Assembly: GCA_034408935.1 (NCBI GenBank)
Contig: DAOUMV010000007.1
Span: 1 to 64,000 of the forward strand
DNA length: 64,000 bases
DNA from: DAOUMF01 sp034408935
Lineage (GTDB): Bacteria; Chloroflexota; Dehalococcoidia; SM23-28-2; RBG-16-64-32
Direction: 5' to 3'
Positions 17,402-26,107 of this stretch are shown one piece after another. Position numbers and translations under genes: made by a program. Each line of letters starts with the position of its first letter. Position 1 is the stretch's first letter. Below the pieces are notes generated by a model that ran no database searches, had not been told where the DNA came from, and saw only the letters and a list, made by a program, of their open reading frames with translations.

Positions 17402-18631
17402 CTACTCCCCAGCCTCCTCAGCAGTGAGCTCCTTCAGCTTGCGCTTCCAATCGGGGACATCGTCATCCTCAGGGGCGGCCTCGGCCTTCTTGCCCTCCGT
17501 GCCTTTGGCGGCGGGCACCGGGGCCTCCTCTTCCACCGCAGCCTCCTCCACAGCAGGAACTGCCTCCGCCTCCTCAACCGTCGGCTGCGGGGCCAGGATG
17601 GGCATCTCCCCCTCCTCCAGAGGCGGCGCCTCCGTCACTTCCTCCGGCTGCTCAGCCGGGAGCAGGCCCAACTCGTTCAGCTTGTCCCGCAACTCCTCGT
17701 AGGACTTACGGCCGAAGTTACGGAGGGACAGGAGCTCCTCCTCGCTCTTCTCGAGCACCTGCCCCACGGTCATGAGGCCGCTGCGGCGCAGGCAGTTGTA
17801 GGCCCGCATGGAGAGGTTGAGGTCCTCGATGGGCATGTTGTACCTCTCGGGGGTCAGGACGACGCCGGCGCCGAGGCCGCGCTCCACCACTGGCAGAGGC
17901 GGCTGTCCCATGTGGGCGAACACCCTGAACTGCTCGCTCAGGATCTCGGCGCTGCGGCTGACGGCATCGACGGCGCCGATGGTGCCGTCGGTCCAGACCT
18001 CCATCTCCAGCCGGTCGTAGTTGGTCTCTTGGCCAACACGAGTGCGGCTCACCTTGTAGTTCACCTTGCGCACGGGGGAGAAGGCAGCGTCCAGCGGGAT
18101 CACGCCGATGGGCAGGCCATCGACCTGGCCGGCGGGCACGTAGCCTCGGCCGGGCTCCACGTTGAGCTCGACGTGGAGCTGGCCCTTGGGGGAGTCCATA
18201 GTGATCAGATGGAGTTCCTGGTTTATGACCTCGTAGTGCTCCGGGACCTGGAGGTCGGCGGCAGTGATCTCACCCTCGCGCCCACTGACGTCCAGGATGA
18301 GCGTACCAGGACGGTCGGAAAGGGCGCGCAGGCGCAGCTCCTTGACGTTGAGAAGGAACTCTATGGTGTCCTCCTTCACGTTGGCCATGGTGGAGAACTC
18401 GTGCTGGACGCCCTCGATGCGCACGGAGGTCACCGCCGCGCCGGGGAGGGAGCTGAGGAGCACGCGCCGGAGGGCATTGCCCAGTGTGATGCCGAAGCCG
18501 GCGGCCAAGGGCGCGGCCACGATGCGGGCGCAGTCCTCCTCGATCTCCTCAACTTCGATCTTCGGTTCGGTGGACGGCTCCTCGACGACAGGCGAAGCAG
18601 GCACGCCTCGATAAACTTGAGACTCTAACAT
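17402..18631 (-). CDS. rpoA: RNA polymerase alpha subunit with acidic C-terminal tail
   Basis: 409 residues. The N-terminal dimerisation domain (FGITLGNALRRVLLSSLPG; DAAFSPVRKVNYKVSRTRVG) and the DNA-binding alphaCTD (IEDLNLSMRAYNCLRRSGL; LLSLRNFGRKSYEELRDKL) are intact. After about residue 328, where alpha normally ends, there are some 80 extra residues rich in Glu, Ala, Pro and Val, ending with a small basic/acidic patch VPDWKRKLKELT. The tail is in frame and has the codon style of its neighbours, so it looks genuine. Confidence 0.96.
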   Translation of the reverse strand: MLESQVYRGVPASPVVEEPSTEPKIEVEEIEEDCARIVAAPLAAGFGITLGNALRRVLLSSLPGAAVTSVRIEGVQHEFSTMANVKEDTIEFLLNVKELRLRALSDRPGTLILDVSGREGEITAADLQVPEHYEVINQELHLITMDSPKGQLHVELNVEPGRGYVPAGQVDGLPIGVIPLDAAFSPVRKVNYKVSRTRVGQETNYDRLEMEVWTDGTIGAVDAVSRSAEILSEQFRVFAHMGQPPLPVVERGLGAGVVLTPERYNMPIEDLNLSMRAYNCLRRSGLMTVGQVLEKSEEELLSLRNFGRKSYEELRDKLNELGLLPAEQPEEVTEAPPLEEGEMPILAPQPTVEEAEAVPAVEEAAVEEEAPVPAAKGTEGKKAEAAPEDDDVPDWKRKLKELTAEEAGE

Positions 18632-18641
18632 CGACTATCCC

Positions 18642-19268
18642 CTACCGTGAATAGTACTCAACAACGGTGGCCGGGCTGAACTTGGCCCCGATCTCTTCTG
18701 TTTCCGGCTGGGCCAGCACACGGCCGGTCATGCTCTCCGTATCCACACTCAGCCAGGACGGCACGCTCTTCCCAGCCATCTGTTCTTTCACCATCTCGAG
18801 GTACTTGGACCGCTGCCCCCGCGACGTCCAGCCGACGACGTCCCCCACCTTCAGGACGTGAGAGGGGGCGTAAGCCTTGCGACCGTTCACGGTGACGTGC
18901 CCGTGCAGGACTACCTGACGGCCCTGGGCCCGCGAGTCAGCGAAGCCTAAGCGGTAGACCAGATTGTCCAGGCGCATCTCAAGGATGCGCAGCAGATTGT
19001 CGCCGCTGACGCCATGGCGGCGCACAGCCTCGGCGTAGTAGCGGCGGAACTGTCGTTCCAGCACGCCGTAGGTGGCGCGAGCCCGCTGCTTTTCCCGCAA
19101 CTGGAAGCCGCGGTCGGACACCTTGCGGCGGCGCATGGACCGCGGACCGGGAGGATAGGGCCGCCTCTCGAACGCGCACTTAGGCGAGAAGCACTTCTCG
19201 CCCTTGAGGTACAGCCTGTCGCCGAGGCGGCGACACAGGCGGCAGACCGGTCCGGTGTAGTGTGCCAT
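18642..19268 (-). CDS. rpsD: 30S ribosomal protein S4 (zinc-binding form)
   Basis: 208 residues. Cys9, Cys12, Cys26 and Cys31 in the N-terminal region form the zinc site of the C+ type of S4. The S4 RNA-binding domain is seen in RILEMRLDNLVYRLGFADS and GHVTVNGRKAYAPSHVLKVGD. S4 starts 30S assembly on the 5' domain of 16S rRNA and can repress the alpha operon in some bacteria. Confidence 0.96.
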   Translation of the reverse strand: MAHYTGPVCRLCRRLGDRLYLKGEKCFSPKCAFERRPYPPGPRSMRRRKVSDRGFQLREKQRARATYGVLERQFRRYYAEAVRRHGVSGDNLLRILEMRLDNLVYRLGFADSRAQGRQVVLHGHVTVNGRKAYAPSHVLKVGDVVGWTSRGQRSKYLEMVKEQMAGKSVPSWLSVDTESMTGRVLAQPETEEIGAKFSPATVVEYYSR

Positions 19269-19275
19269 ATCCCTC

Positions 19276-19665
19276 CTAAACTCGCCGTCGCTTGCGCGGG
19301 CGACAGCCGTTGTGCGGTACCGGCGTCACGTCGCGGATGCTGGTAACCTGAAGGCCAGCGGCCTGAAGGGAGCGTATCGCCGCCTCCCGACCGCTGCCGG
19401 GGCCCTTGATCCGCACGTCCACCTGACGCAGACCATGATCCATCGCCCTGCGGGCCGCCTCCTCCGCGGCCAACCCGGCCGCGTAAGGGGTGCTCTTACG
19501 AGACCCCTTGAAGCCCACAGTGCCGGAGCTGGCCGAGGAGAGGACGTTGCCATTGGGGTCGGTCAAAGTGATGGTGATGTTGTTGAACGTGGACTGAATG
19601 TAGGCCAAGCCCACGGGCACGTTCTTCTTTTCTCGCCTGCGGCTGCGCGTCTTGCGTTCTGCCAT
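19276..19665 (-). CDS. rpsK: 30S ribosomal protein S11
   Basis: 129 residues with IQSTFNNITITLTDPNGNVL, SSGTVGFKGSRKSTPYAAG and the C-terminal VTPVPHNGCRPRKRRRV, the S11 platform protein. The order S13-S11-S4-rpoA-L17 is standard. Confidence 0.97.
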   Translation of the reverse strand: MAERKTRSRRREKKNVPVGLAYIQSTFNNITITLTDPNGNVLSSASSGTVGFKGSRKSTPYAAGLAAEEAARRAMDHGLRQVDVRIKGPGSGREAAIRSLQAAGLQVTSIRDVTPVPHNGCRPRKRRRV

Positions 19666-19677
19666 ATGTGGCCTTCC

Positions 19678-20061
19678 TTACTTCTTGGCCATAGCGCGGC
19701 GCCTCCCGGCCACTGTGCGGCGTGCGCCCCGCTTGGTGCGAGCGTTGGTCCGGGTGCGCTGCCCGCGCACAGGGAGACCGCGGCGGTGGCGGATGCCGCG
19801 GTAGCTGTTGATCTCTACCAGCCGCTGGATGTTCTGGCGCACCCGTTTGCGCAACTCTCCTTCGACCTCGAAGTTGCGGTCGATGTACTCACGGATGCGG
19901 GAGATTTCGTCGTCCGTCAGGTCACGGACCTTGGTCTGAGGCGAGACGCCCGTGTGTGTGCATATCTGACCGGACGCGGCGGAGCCGATGCCGAAGATAT
20001 AGCAGAGAGAGACATCGACGTGCTTGTCCCGGGGAATGTCCACTCCGGCGATACGAGCCAT
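19678..20061 (-). CDS. rpsM: 30S ribosomal protein S13
   Basis: 127 residues: MARIAGVDIPRDKHVDVSLC, the H2TH-like YIFGIGSA and the C-terminal RGIRHRRGLPVRGQRTRTNA. S13 sits in the 30S head and contacts 5S/L5 bridges and P-site tRNA. It follows rpmJ with a 9-base gap. Confidence 0.97.
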   Translation of the reverse strand: MARIAGVDIPRDKHVDVSLCYIFGIGSAASGQICTHTGVSPQTKVRDLTDDEISRIREYIDRNFEVEGELRKRVRQNIQRLVEINSYRGIRHRRGLPVRGQRTRTNARTKRGARRTVAGRRRAMAKK

Positions 20062-20070
20062 AGGAGCCTC

Positions 20071-20184
20071 CTACCCCTGCCTCTGCTTGTGACGGGGATT
20101 GCGGCAGATCACGCGCACCACCCCTCGGCGGCGCACGATCTTGCAGCTGTCACAGCGACGCTTTACTGATGCCGATACTTTCAT
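20071..20184 (-). CDS. rpmJ: 50S ribosomal protein L36
   Basis: 37 residues: MKVSASVKRRCDSCKIVRRR followed by GVVRVICRNPRHKQRQG. The zinc-ligand set C-x2-C-x12-C-x4-H identifies the zinc-binding L36. It lies between infA and rpsM, its usual place. Confidence 0.95.
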   Translation of the reverse strand: MKVSASVKRRCDSCKIVRRRGVVRVICRNPRHKQRQG

Positions 20185-20193
20185 GACAAGGCC

Positions 20194-20412
20194 TTACTTG
20201 AAGCGGTAGGTGACTCTGCCCCGGCTCAGGTCGTAGGGGGAGAGTTCCACCAGCACGCGATCGCCCGGCAGTATGCGAATGAAGTGCATCCGGATCTTGC
20301 CAGAGGCATGAGCAAGGATACTGTGCCCATTTGGTAATTCTACACGAAACATTGCGTTGGGCAAATTCTCCTTGACTACCCCTTCGACCTCTATGGATTC
20401 TTTCTTGCCCAT
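20194..20412 (-). CDS. infA: Translation initiation factor IF-1
   Basis: 72 residues, a single OB-fold: IEVEGVVKENLPNAMFRVEL, then HASGKIRMHFIRILPGDRV and LVELSPYDLSRGRVTYR. ATG at 20412 is preferred over GTG 20418 because AGGG lies at better spacing. The 72-base gap up to map is the largest gap inside the spc-alpha part. Confidence 0.96.
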   Translation of the reverse strand: MGKKESIEVEGVVKENLPNAMFRVELPNGHSILAHASGKIRMHFIRILPGDRVLVELSPYDLSRGRVTYRFK

Positions 20413-20484
20413 GAGCACCCTGGCCGCGCATGCCGGGCCTGTGGCAGTTCACCTCCCTTTGTCTCTATCTCCTAAACTCATTTC

Positions 20485-21234
20485 TCACAGCAGAGTTAGC
20501 ACTCCTGCCTGTCCGTCGCGGATGGCAAGCGTGTGCTCAAAATGGGCCGACAAGCTGCCGTCCAGCGTCCGCACCGTCCAATTGTCCGAATCGCGTTTGG
20601 TGCGCCAGTCGCCAACGTTCACCATCGGTTCGATGGCGATAACCATCCCCTCCCTGAGGATAGGGCCCGAGTCTGGATCGCCGTAGTTGGGCACCTGGGG
20701 ATCCTCGTGCATCTGGCGGCCTACGCCGTGGCCCACGTACTCGCGCACTACGGAGAAACCCTTGCCCTCCACGTACCCCTGGATGGCGGCGCCGATCTGC
20801 CCTAGCCGGGCCCCAGCCCTGGCAACGGCTATGGCCCGGTTCAAAGCCTCCTTCGTCGCCTCGATGAGCTGCTGCGCCTCGGGGGAGACGTTCCCCACCG
20901 CTGCCGTCACCGCCGCGTCGCCCACGAATCCCTTGTGAATGCAGCCGAGGTCGATGCTCACGATGTCCCCATCCATGATCTCGCGATCCCCGGGGATGCC
21001 GTGGACGATCTCGTCATTGACGGAGACGCAAACCGCGGCCGGAAAGCCGTGATAGCCCAGGAAGGCGGGGATGACGTTGCGCTTCTTGAACTCCGCGCGG
21101 ACGATCTCGTCGAGTTCCCGCGCGACGAGGCCAGGCCGCAGACGGTCCACCAGTATCTGGAGCACCTCAGCCACGCTGCGTCCGGCCTCGCGGATGATGG
21201 CGATCTCGTCCTCCGACTTGATGACGATGGGCAT
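20485..21234 (-). CDS. map: Methionine aminopeptidase, type I
   Basis: 249 residues, cytosolic. The five metal ligands of the pita-bread fold are present in DGDIVSIDLGC, GFVGDAAVT, EYVGHGVGRQMHEDP, GMVIAIEPM and HFEHTLAI. No N-terminal zinc-finger extension, hence type Ia-like. It follows adk, as in the secY-adk-map-infA block of Gram-positive-type genomes. Confidence 0.96.
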   Translation of the reverse strand: MPIVIKSEDEIAIIREAGRSVAEVLQILVDRLRPGLVARELDEIVRAEFKKRNVIPAFLGYHGFPAAVCVSVNDEIVHGIPGDREIMDGDIVSIDLGCIHKGFVGDAAVTAAVGNVSPEAQQLIEATKEALNRAIAVARAGARLGQIGAAIQGYVEGKGFSVVREYVGHGVGRQMHEDPQVPNYGDPDSGPILREGMVIAIEPMVNVGDWRTKRDSDNWTVRTLDGSLSAHFEHTLAIRDGQAGVLTLL

Positions 21235-21252
21235 GAGGGCCTAGCGAACCTC

Positions 21253-21900
21253 CTAAGGGCGTCCCATCGCCGCCAGCACTCGACCCTTCACTTCGTCCAC
21301 CTCACCCCCGCCATCCACCTCGATCAGTTTCCCGTCGCGCCGGTAGTGTTCAAGAAGGGGCTCCGTCTGCTTGAGGTTGACGTCTAGGCGGGTGCGCACC
21401 ACGTCCGGACGGTCGTCCTCACGCTGGTACAGCTCGCCGCCGCAGCGATCGCAGACGCCCTTCTGCTTAGGGGGCAGACTCTGCTCATGGTACACCGCAC
21501 CGCACTGACGGCAGTTCCAGCGGCCGGAGAGGCGCCGGACGAGTTCCTCGGTGGGCACCTTTATGTAGATGGTCTTGTCGATGGCCTTCGCTTCGCGGTC
21601 CAGAGCGTCGTCCAGGGCTTTGGCCTGATCCAGGTTGCGGGGGAAGCCGTCCAGCGCGAAGCCTTGCGCGGCGTCCGGCCGGGCGATGCGGTCAAGGAGC
21701 ATGCCTACGGTCAACTCGTCCGGGACTAGGAGTCCCTGCTCCACAAAGGGCTGGGCTTTGCGCCCCAGCTCCGTCTGCTGGCGAATGCTCTCGCGGAACA
21801 GCTCGCCGGTAGTTATGTGAACCAGTCCCGCCTCCTTACAGACCAGGGCGGCCTGGGTGCCCTTGCCGGCTCCCGGTAGACCCAAAAGGATGAGATACAA
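21253..21900 (-). CDS. adk: Adenylate kinase (zinc-lid type)
   Basis: 215 residues. P-loop LLGLPGAGKGTQA at the N-terminus, the AMP site TTGELFRESIRQQTELG and DGFPRNLDQAKAL, and a long lid with four cysteines (CRQCG and CDRCG) that bind zinc. Interconverts ATP, AMP and ADP. It starts 15 bases after secY. Confidence 0.97.
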   Translation of the reverse strand: MYLILLGLPGAGKGTQAALVCKEAGLVHITTGELFRESIRQQTELGRKAQPFVEQGLLVPDELTVGMLLDRIARPDAAQGFALDGFPRNLDQAKALDDALDREAKAIDKTIYIKVPTEELVRRLSGRWNCRQCGAVYHEQSLPPKQKGVCDRCGGELYQREDDRPDVVRTRLDVNLKQTEPLLEHYRRDGKLIEVDGGGEVDEVKGRVLAAMGRP

Positions 21901-21915
21901 GCCCCTTCCCTCCCC

Positions 21916-23283
21916 CTAGCGGATGAACCCTTCGTACTGGCGCATGAGGAGCTGGGCCTCGATCTGGCGCAGGGTGTCCAGAACCACGCCCACGGTGATG
22001 ATGAGGCCGCTGGATGTGATGCCGAAAGCGAGCGAGCGGCCGCGCAGGCTGAACCCGCCCCCGATGATAGTAGAGAACATGAACGGCGCCACCGCCACGA
22101 ACCCCAGGAAGAGAGCACCCCCCCAGGTGATGCGCATCAGCACTCGGTTGATGTACTCCCCCGTGGGACGGCCGGGTCGTATGCCGGGGACGAAGCCTCC
22201 CTGACGCTGAAGGTTCTCGGCCAGGTTCTGCTGCTGGAAGACCACCAACGTGTAGAAGAAGGTGAACACCACAACGGTGACGAAGAGGAAGGCCCAGTAC
22301 CCCCAGTTGCCCGGGTCGAACACGTTCTGCATCCAATCGCCAGCGCTGGCGATGAAGCTGCTGTCTGAGGTCTCAAGGATGCTGCCCACGTAGGCCGGGA
22401 AGATGATGATCGAGAAGGCGAAGATGAGGGGGATCATGCCGACGCTGTTCACTCGCAGAGGGATGTGAGTCTGGCCGGACTGACGGTACATGCGGCCGCT
22501 GCGGAACACGCTGCGGGAGTACTGGACGGGTATCCGCCTCTGCGCCTCCTGGAAGATGACGATGATGTAGACGAGACCGATGGTCATGGCTCCCAGGAAG
22601 ACGGTGCTGCTCACGGTGTCTCCGACGCCCGTGTAGAGTCGCCCGGCGACGTACTGGGGCATGCCGGCGACGATGCCAGCGAAGATCAGGATGGAGATGC
22701 CGTTACCGATGCCCTTCTCGCTGATCAGCTCGCCAATCCAGACCAGGAACATGGTGCCGGCAGTCATGGAGATGATCATGGCCAGGGTGGGCAACGCCTG
22801 CTCGCCGGTGAAGCCGACGCCCACGGTGCCCGAGAACCCGCCCTGGCTTTGAATGAGGATCAGTTGGCCGTAACCCTGAACGAGGGCCATGGGCACAGTC
22901 ATCCAGTGGGTGTATATCTGGATCTGGCGCCGCCCCTGCTCGCCCTCCCTTGAGAGCGCCTGCAGGGTGGGTACCAGAGGTACCATGAGCTGCATGACGA
23001 TGGAAGAGGTGATGTAGGGGTAGACACCCATGGCGGCCACGCTCATGTTCTGGAGGGCACCGCCGCTGAAGATGTTCATGAACCCCAGGACTGTACTGTT
23101 CTCGAATATGTTGGCCAGTTGCTCCGGGTTGGTGCCCGGGACCGGAAGATTCGCCGTGAAGCGGAACACCACCAGCATGGCGAAGGTGAACAGGAGCTTA
23201 TCGCGGATGTCCTGCTGGAACAGCGCGTTGTAGGCCGCCTGCAGAAGCTCGGGACGCTGCTGCGCTCTAGCCGACGTCGCCAT
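21916..23283 (-). CDS. secY: Preprotein translocase subunit SecY
   Basis: 455 residues with about ten hydrophobic membrane segments. The plug/first periplasmic region NLPVPGTNPEQL, IGELISEKGIGNGISILIFAG, the IPVQYSRSVFRSGRM loop and the C-terminal FGITSSGLIITVGVVLDTLR are characteristic. I choose ATG 23283 (MATSARAQQ); a TTG four codons upstream is possible. The start lies within the 3' end of rplO. Confidence 0.95.
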   Translation of the reverse strand: MATSARAQQRPELLQAAYNALFQQDIRDKLLFTFAMLVVFRFTANLPVPGTNPEQLANIFENSTVLGFMNIFSGGALQNMSVAAMGVYPYITSSIVMQLMVPLVPTLQALSREGEQGRRQIQIYTHWMTVPMALVQGYGQLILIQSQGGFSGTVGVGFTGEQALPTLAMIISMTAGTMFLVWIGELISEKGIGNGISILIFAGIVAGMPQYVAGRLYTGVGDTVSSTVFLGAMTIGLVYIIVIFQEAQRRIPVQYSRSVFRSGRMYRQSGQTHIPLRVNSVGMIPLIFAFSIIIFPAYVGSILETSDSSFIASAGDWMQNVFDPGNWGYWAFLFVTVVVFTFFYTLVVFQQQNLAENLQRQGGFVPGIRPGRPTGEYINRVLMRITWGGALFLGFVAVAPFMFSTIIGGGFSLRGRSLAFGITSSGLIITVGVVLDTLRQIEAQLLMRQYEGFIR

Positions 23284-23752
23284 CGCCTGTCCCAAGCTCA
23301 GCCGAAGGCCCTATCTCCAGGGCGCTGCCGCCCGCCGCCTCGATCTTCTCCTTCGCGGCCGTGGAGAACTTGTGCGCCTTCACCGTGAGCGCCTTCGTCA
23401 ACTCCCCGCTGGCGAGCACCTTCACCGGTCGCCGCAGGCTCCGGACCACGCGCGACTGCTTGAGCAGCTCCGGGGTCACCTCGGTGCCAGCCTCAAACCG
23501 CTCCAGATCCCGCAGGTTCACCGCGGAGTACTCCGTGCGGAAGATGTTGGTGAAGCCACGGCGGCGAGGCAGCCGCTTGATGAGCCGCGTCTGACCGCCC
23601 TCGAACCCCAGCTTGGGCTTGCGCCCAGAGCGCGACTTCTGGCCCTTGATGCCGCGGCCCGAATAGGTGCCGCGGCCGCTGGAGTCGCCGCGACCCACCC
23701 GCTTGCGGGCGTGCTTGGACCCCTTGGGTGGTTTGAGTTCGTGGGCAAGCAT
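23267..23752 (-). CDS. rplO: 50S ribosomal protein L15
   Basis: 161 residues: the glycine/arginine-rich N-terminus RKRVGRGDSSGRGTYSGRG and IKGQKSRSGRKPKLGFEGGQ followed by LIKRLPRRRGF. The start coincides with the end of rpmD and the end overlaps secY. Confidence 0.96.
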   Translation of the reverse strand: MLAHELKPPKGSKHARKRVGRGDSSGRGTYSGRGIKGQKSRSGRKPKLGFEGGQTRLIKRLPRRRGFTNIFRTEYSAVNLRDLERFEAGTEVTPELLKQSRVVRSLRRPVKVLASGELTKALTVKAHKFSTAAKEKIEAAGGSALEIGPSAELGTGDGDVG

Positions 23753-23940
23753 CAGTCTTTGGAAACCTCGGCAACCTTAACAAGGTGCCGCACCTTGTTG
23801 ATCATACCACGTATGGCCCGGGTATCATCGTGCTCCACTGTCTGGCCCAGTCGGCGCAGGCCCAGGGCGCGGAGCGTCCGCTTCTGGTTACCGGCGTAGC
23901 CGATAGCGCTCTTTTGCCAACTTATGCGAAGGCTAGGCAT
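23752..23940 (-). CDS. rpmD: 50S ribosomal protein L30
   Basis: 62 residues. LRISWQKSAIGYAGNQKRTL and LRALGLRRLGQTVEHDDTRA, then IRGMINKVRHLVKV, the bacterial short L30. Starts 8 bases inside the rpsE end. Confidence 0.94.
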   Translation of the reverse strand: MPSLRISWQKSAIGYAGNQKRTLRALGLRRLGQTVEHDDTRAIRGMINKVRHLVKVAEVSKD

Positions 23941-24469
23941 CGATGGCTGCCTCCGCCGAGACCGCCCGCCGCCGCGCCAGCGCCTCCTCTGGCGAGCGCA
24001 GTTGCGACAGGCCCATGATCGTCGCCTTGACCACGTTGGCCGGGCTCTTGGAGCCCAGGGACTTGGTCACGGCGTCCTTGACACCCGCCCCCTCCAGCAC
24101 GGCGCGAACGCCGCCGCCGGCGATGAGACCGGTGCCGGGCGCCGCCGGCTTGATCAGCACCCGCGAGGCGCCGAATCGAGCCAGGATGGGGTGCGGTATG
24201 GTGGAGTCGATCATAGGGACGCGAATCATGTGCCTTTTAGCGATGGTGGACGCCTTGCGGATGGCCTCCGGCACCTCCCTCGCCTTTCCCAGAGCGACGC
24301 CCACGTGGCCGTCGCCGTCGCCGACCACCACGACGGCGGTGAAGTGGAAGCGGCGGCCACCCTTCATCACCTTGGCCACGCGGTTGATGAACACCACCTT
24401 CTCCGTCAGCTCCATCTCTGAGGTGTCTATCTTCTGCCGCTTGGCGACGTACTTGCCAGGGTTAGACAT
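23933..24469 (-). CDS. rpsE: 30S ribosomal protein S5
   Basis: 178 residues. VFINRVAKVMKGGRRFHFTA, VVGDGDGHVGVALGKAREVP and ILARFGASRVLIKPAAPGTG match S5. ATG 24469 (MSNPGKYVAK) is chosen because AGAGG precedes it and the frame upstream would run into rplR. Confidence 0.96.
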   Translation of the reverse strand: MSNPGKYVAKRQKIDTSEMELTEKVVFINRVAKVMKGGRRFHFTAVVVVGDGDGHVGVALGKAREVPEAIRKASTIAKRHMIRVPMIDSTIPHPILARFGASRVLIKPAAPGTGLIAGGGVRAVLEGAGVKDAVTKSLGSKSPANVVKATIMGLSQLRSPEEALARRRAVSAEAAIDA

Positions 24470-24479
24470 GCTTACCTCT

Positions 24480-24848
24480 TTAGAAGGAGAGACCGCCCTT
24501 GCGGGCCGCCATCGCCAGAGCCTTGACGCGGCCGTGATACTTGGAGCCGCCACGGTCGAAAACCACTACCTTGATGTCTTTCTCCGCAGCCTTGCGGGCG
24601 ATGGCCTCCCCCACCAGCTCGGCGACTTTCGTCTTCCCCTTGCCGTTGCACTGGGTACGCAGGTCGGCCTCCAGATCGGAAGCCGCGGCCAGGGTGCGGC
24701 CGCTGCTGTCGTCAATGACCTGAGCGTAGATGTGGTTCAGGCTACGGAAGACTGCCAGACGGGGCCGCTGGAGGATGCCGCTGACCTTGCGGCGTAACCG
24801 GCTGTGGCGTCGTTTCCGTGCAGCGACCGGAGTCTTGCTCTTCTTCAT
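24480..24848 (-). CDS. rplR: 50S ribosomal protein L18
   Basis: 122 residues: RLRRKVSGILQRPRLAVFRS, LNHIYAQVIDDSSGRTLAAA and the C-terminal VVFDRGGSKYHGRVKALA, the 5S rRNA-binding L18. Confidence 0.96.
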   Translation of the reverse strand: MKKSKTPVAARKRRHSRLRRKVSGILQRPRLAVFRSLNHIYAQVIDDSSGRTLAAASDLEADLRTQCNGKGKTKVAELVGEAIARKAAEKDIKVVVFDRGGSKYHGRVKALAMAARKGGLSF

Positions 24849-24850
24849 GG

Positions 24851-25396
24851 CTAGTGGATCGCCCTGCCTGCCTTGCCAGCCTTGCGCCGGACATACTCGC
24901 CGACGTAGCGGATACCCTTGCCCTTGTAGGGCTCCGGCGGCCGCACCTTGCGGACGTCGGCGGCGGTCTGGCCAACATCCTCCTTGCTGATCCCCTTCAC
25001 TATAACCCGGGAGGTACCCTCCACCTCGAACTCTACGCCCGGGGGCGGCGCCAACTCCACCGGCCTGGAGTACCCTACGGCCAGCACCAGGCTGCTCCCC
25101 TGCAACTGGGCCCGGTAGCCCACCCCGTGGAGCTCCAGAACCTTGGTGAACCCTTCGCTGACGCCTGTGACCATGTTCTGGATCAGGGTGCGGGTTAGCC
25201 CATGGGCCGAGCGGTGGCGGGGTTGATCGCTGGGCCGCTTCACGGTGAGGACGCCATCGCTCAGTTCGATCTTCATATCGGGGCTCACGTCGCGGCTCAG
25301 CTCACCCTTGGGGCCCTTGACGGTGATGCGAGTCCCCTCCATACGCACCTCCACCCCGCTGGGTACGGCTATCGGCATCTTACCTACGCGAGACAC
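24851..25396 (-). CDS. rplF: 50S ribosomal protein L6
   Basis: 181 residues. I use GTG 25396 (VSRVGKMPIAVPSGV) because GGAGGTGA lies in front and the family begins MSRIGKKPI; the open frame upstream crosses a repeat. PPEPYKGKGIRYVGEYVRRK at the C-terminus is the L6 signature. Confidence 0.95.
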   Translation of the reverse strand: MSRVGKMPIAVPSGVEVRMEGTRITVKGPKGELSRDVSPDMKIELSDGVLTVKRPSDQPRHRSAHGLTRTLIQNMVTGVSEGFTKVLELHGVGYRAQLQGSSLVLAVGYSRPVELAPPPGVEFEVEGTSRVIVKGISKEDVGQTAADVRKVRPPEPYKGKGIRYVGEYVRRKAGKAGRAIH

Positions 25397-25420
25397 GGCC
25401 TCACCTCCGCTCCCCGCCCT

Positions 25421-25500
25421 GGGGCAATAGAGCATAGGGGCCATGGAACGATCCCTTTTGCTCTATGCCCCGATTGCTCCCTTGTTCCATTGCTCTGTCC
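25421..25500. repeat. Intergenic inverted-repeat element between rplF and rpsH
   Basis: GGGGCAATAGAGCA (25421-25434) is inverted as TGCTCTATGCCCC (25459-25471), with one bulged base. ATGGAAC (25443-25449) is inverted as GTTCCAT (25484-25490). The two pairs interlock, so the region can fold in alternative ways. On the minus strand it reads GGGGACAGAGCAATGGAACA, similar to the element at 3298. No T-run follows, so it is not an obvious terminator. Confidence 0.6.
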
Positions 25501-25501
25501 C

Positions 25502-25897
25502 CTACCATACGTAGCAGATGACCTCCCCACCGAGGCCGCGACGACGCGCCTCTCGACCGGTGAGCAGACCCTGAGAGGTGGAGATGATGGCTACGCCTAG
25601 GCCCCCATACACCCGCGGCATCTCGCGTTTCTGAACGTAGACCCTGAGCCCCGGTTTGCTCACCCGCTGAAGGCCGGTAATCACCGGCTCCCGCTTGTCG
25701 GCGTAGGCGAGGTGTACGCGAATGGTCCGCGTCGCCCCGTCCTGAAGCACCTCGTAGTCACGGATGAACCCCTCCCGCTTGAGGGTCTCAGCCAGTGACA
25801 CCTTGAGCTTGGAGGCGGGCACGTCGGTGAAATCGTGCCCAGCGACAAGGGCGTTCCGTATCCGGGTGAGCATGTCGGCGATCGGATCGGTATTCAT
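25502..25897 (-). CDS. rpsH: 30S ribosomal protein S8
   Basis: 131 residues: NTDPIADMLTRIRNALVAGH at the start and VYGGLGVAIISTSQGLLTGR followed by EARRRGLGGEVICYVW at the end. ATG 25897 is preceded by CAGGAGCG. S8 binds 16S rRNA early and represses the spc operon in E. coli; no equivalent site was looked for successfully here. Confidence 0.96.
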   Translation of the reverse strand: MNTDPIADMLTRIRNALVAGHDFTDVPASKLKVSLAETLKREGFIRDYEVLQDGATRTIRVHLAYADKREPVITGLQRVSKPGLRVYVQKREMPRVYGGLGVAIISTSQGLLTGREARRRGLGGEVICYVW

Positions 25898-25908
25898 CGC
25901 TCCTGGGC

Positions 25909-26097
25909 CTACCAACTGGACTTCTTGACCCCCGGCAGGTGCCCCAACAGGGCGAGTTGCCGGAAGCAGATACGACAGAGGCCGAAGGCGCGCAGGTAGG
26001 CGCGCGGCCTGCCGCAACGGCGGCAGCGGTTGCGGTGCCGCACGGCGAACTTCGGCTTCTTGCGGAACGTCTTCTCGTAGAGCGCCTTACGTGTCAC
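25909..26097 (-). CDS. rpsN: 30S ribosomal protein S14, type Z (zinc-binding)
   Basis: 62 residues. RCRRCGRPRAYLRAFGLCRI followed by CFRQLALLG gives the C-x2-C...C-x2-C zinc site of the short S14 form, as in Gram-positive bacteria, Thermus and others. It sits between rplE and rpsH. Confidence 0.96.
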   Translation of the reverse strand: MTRKALYEKTFRKKPKFAVRHRNRCRRCGRPRAYLRAFGLCRICFRQLALLGHLPGVKKSSW

Positions 26098-26107
26098 TGC
26101 TATTCCC

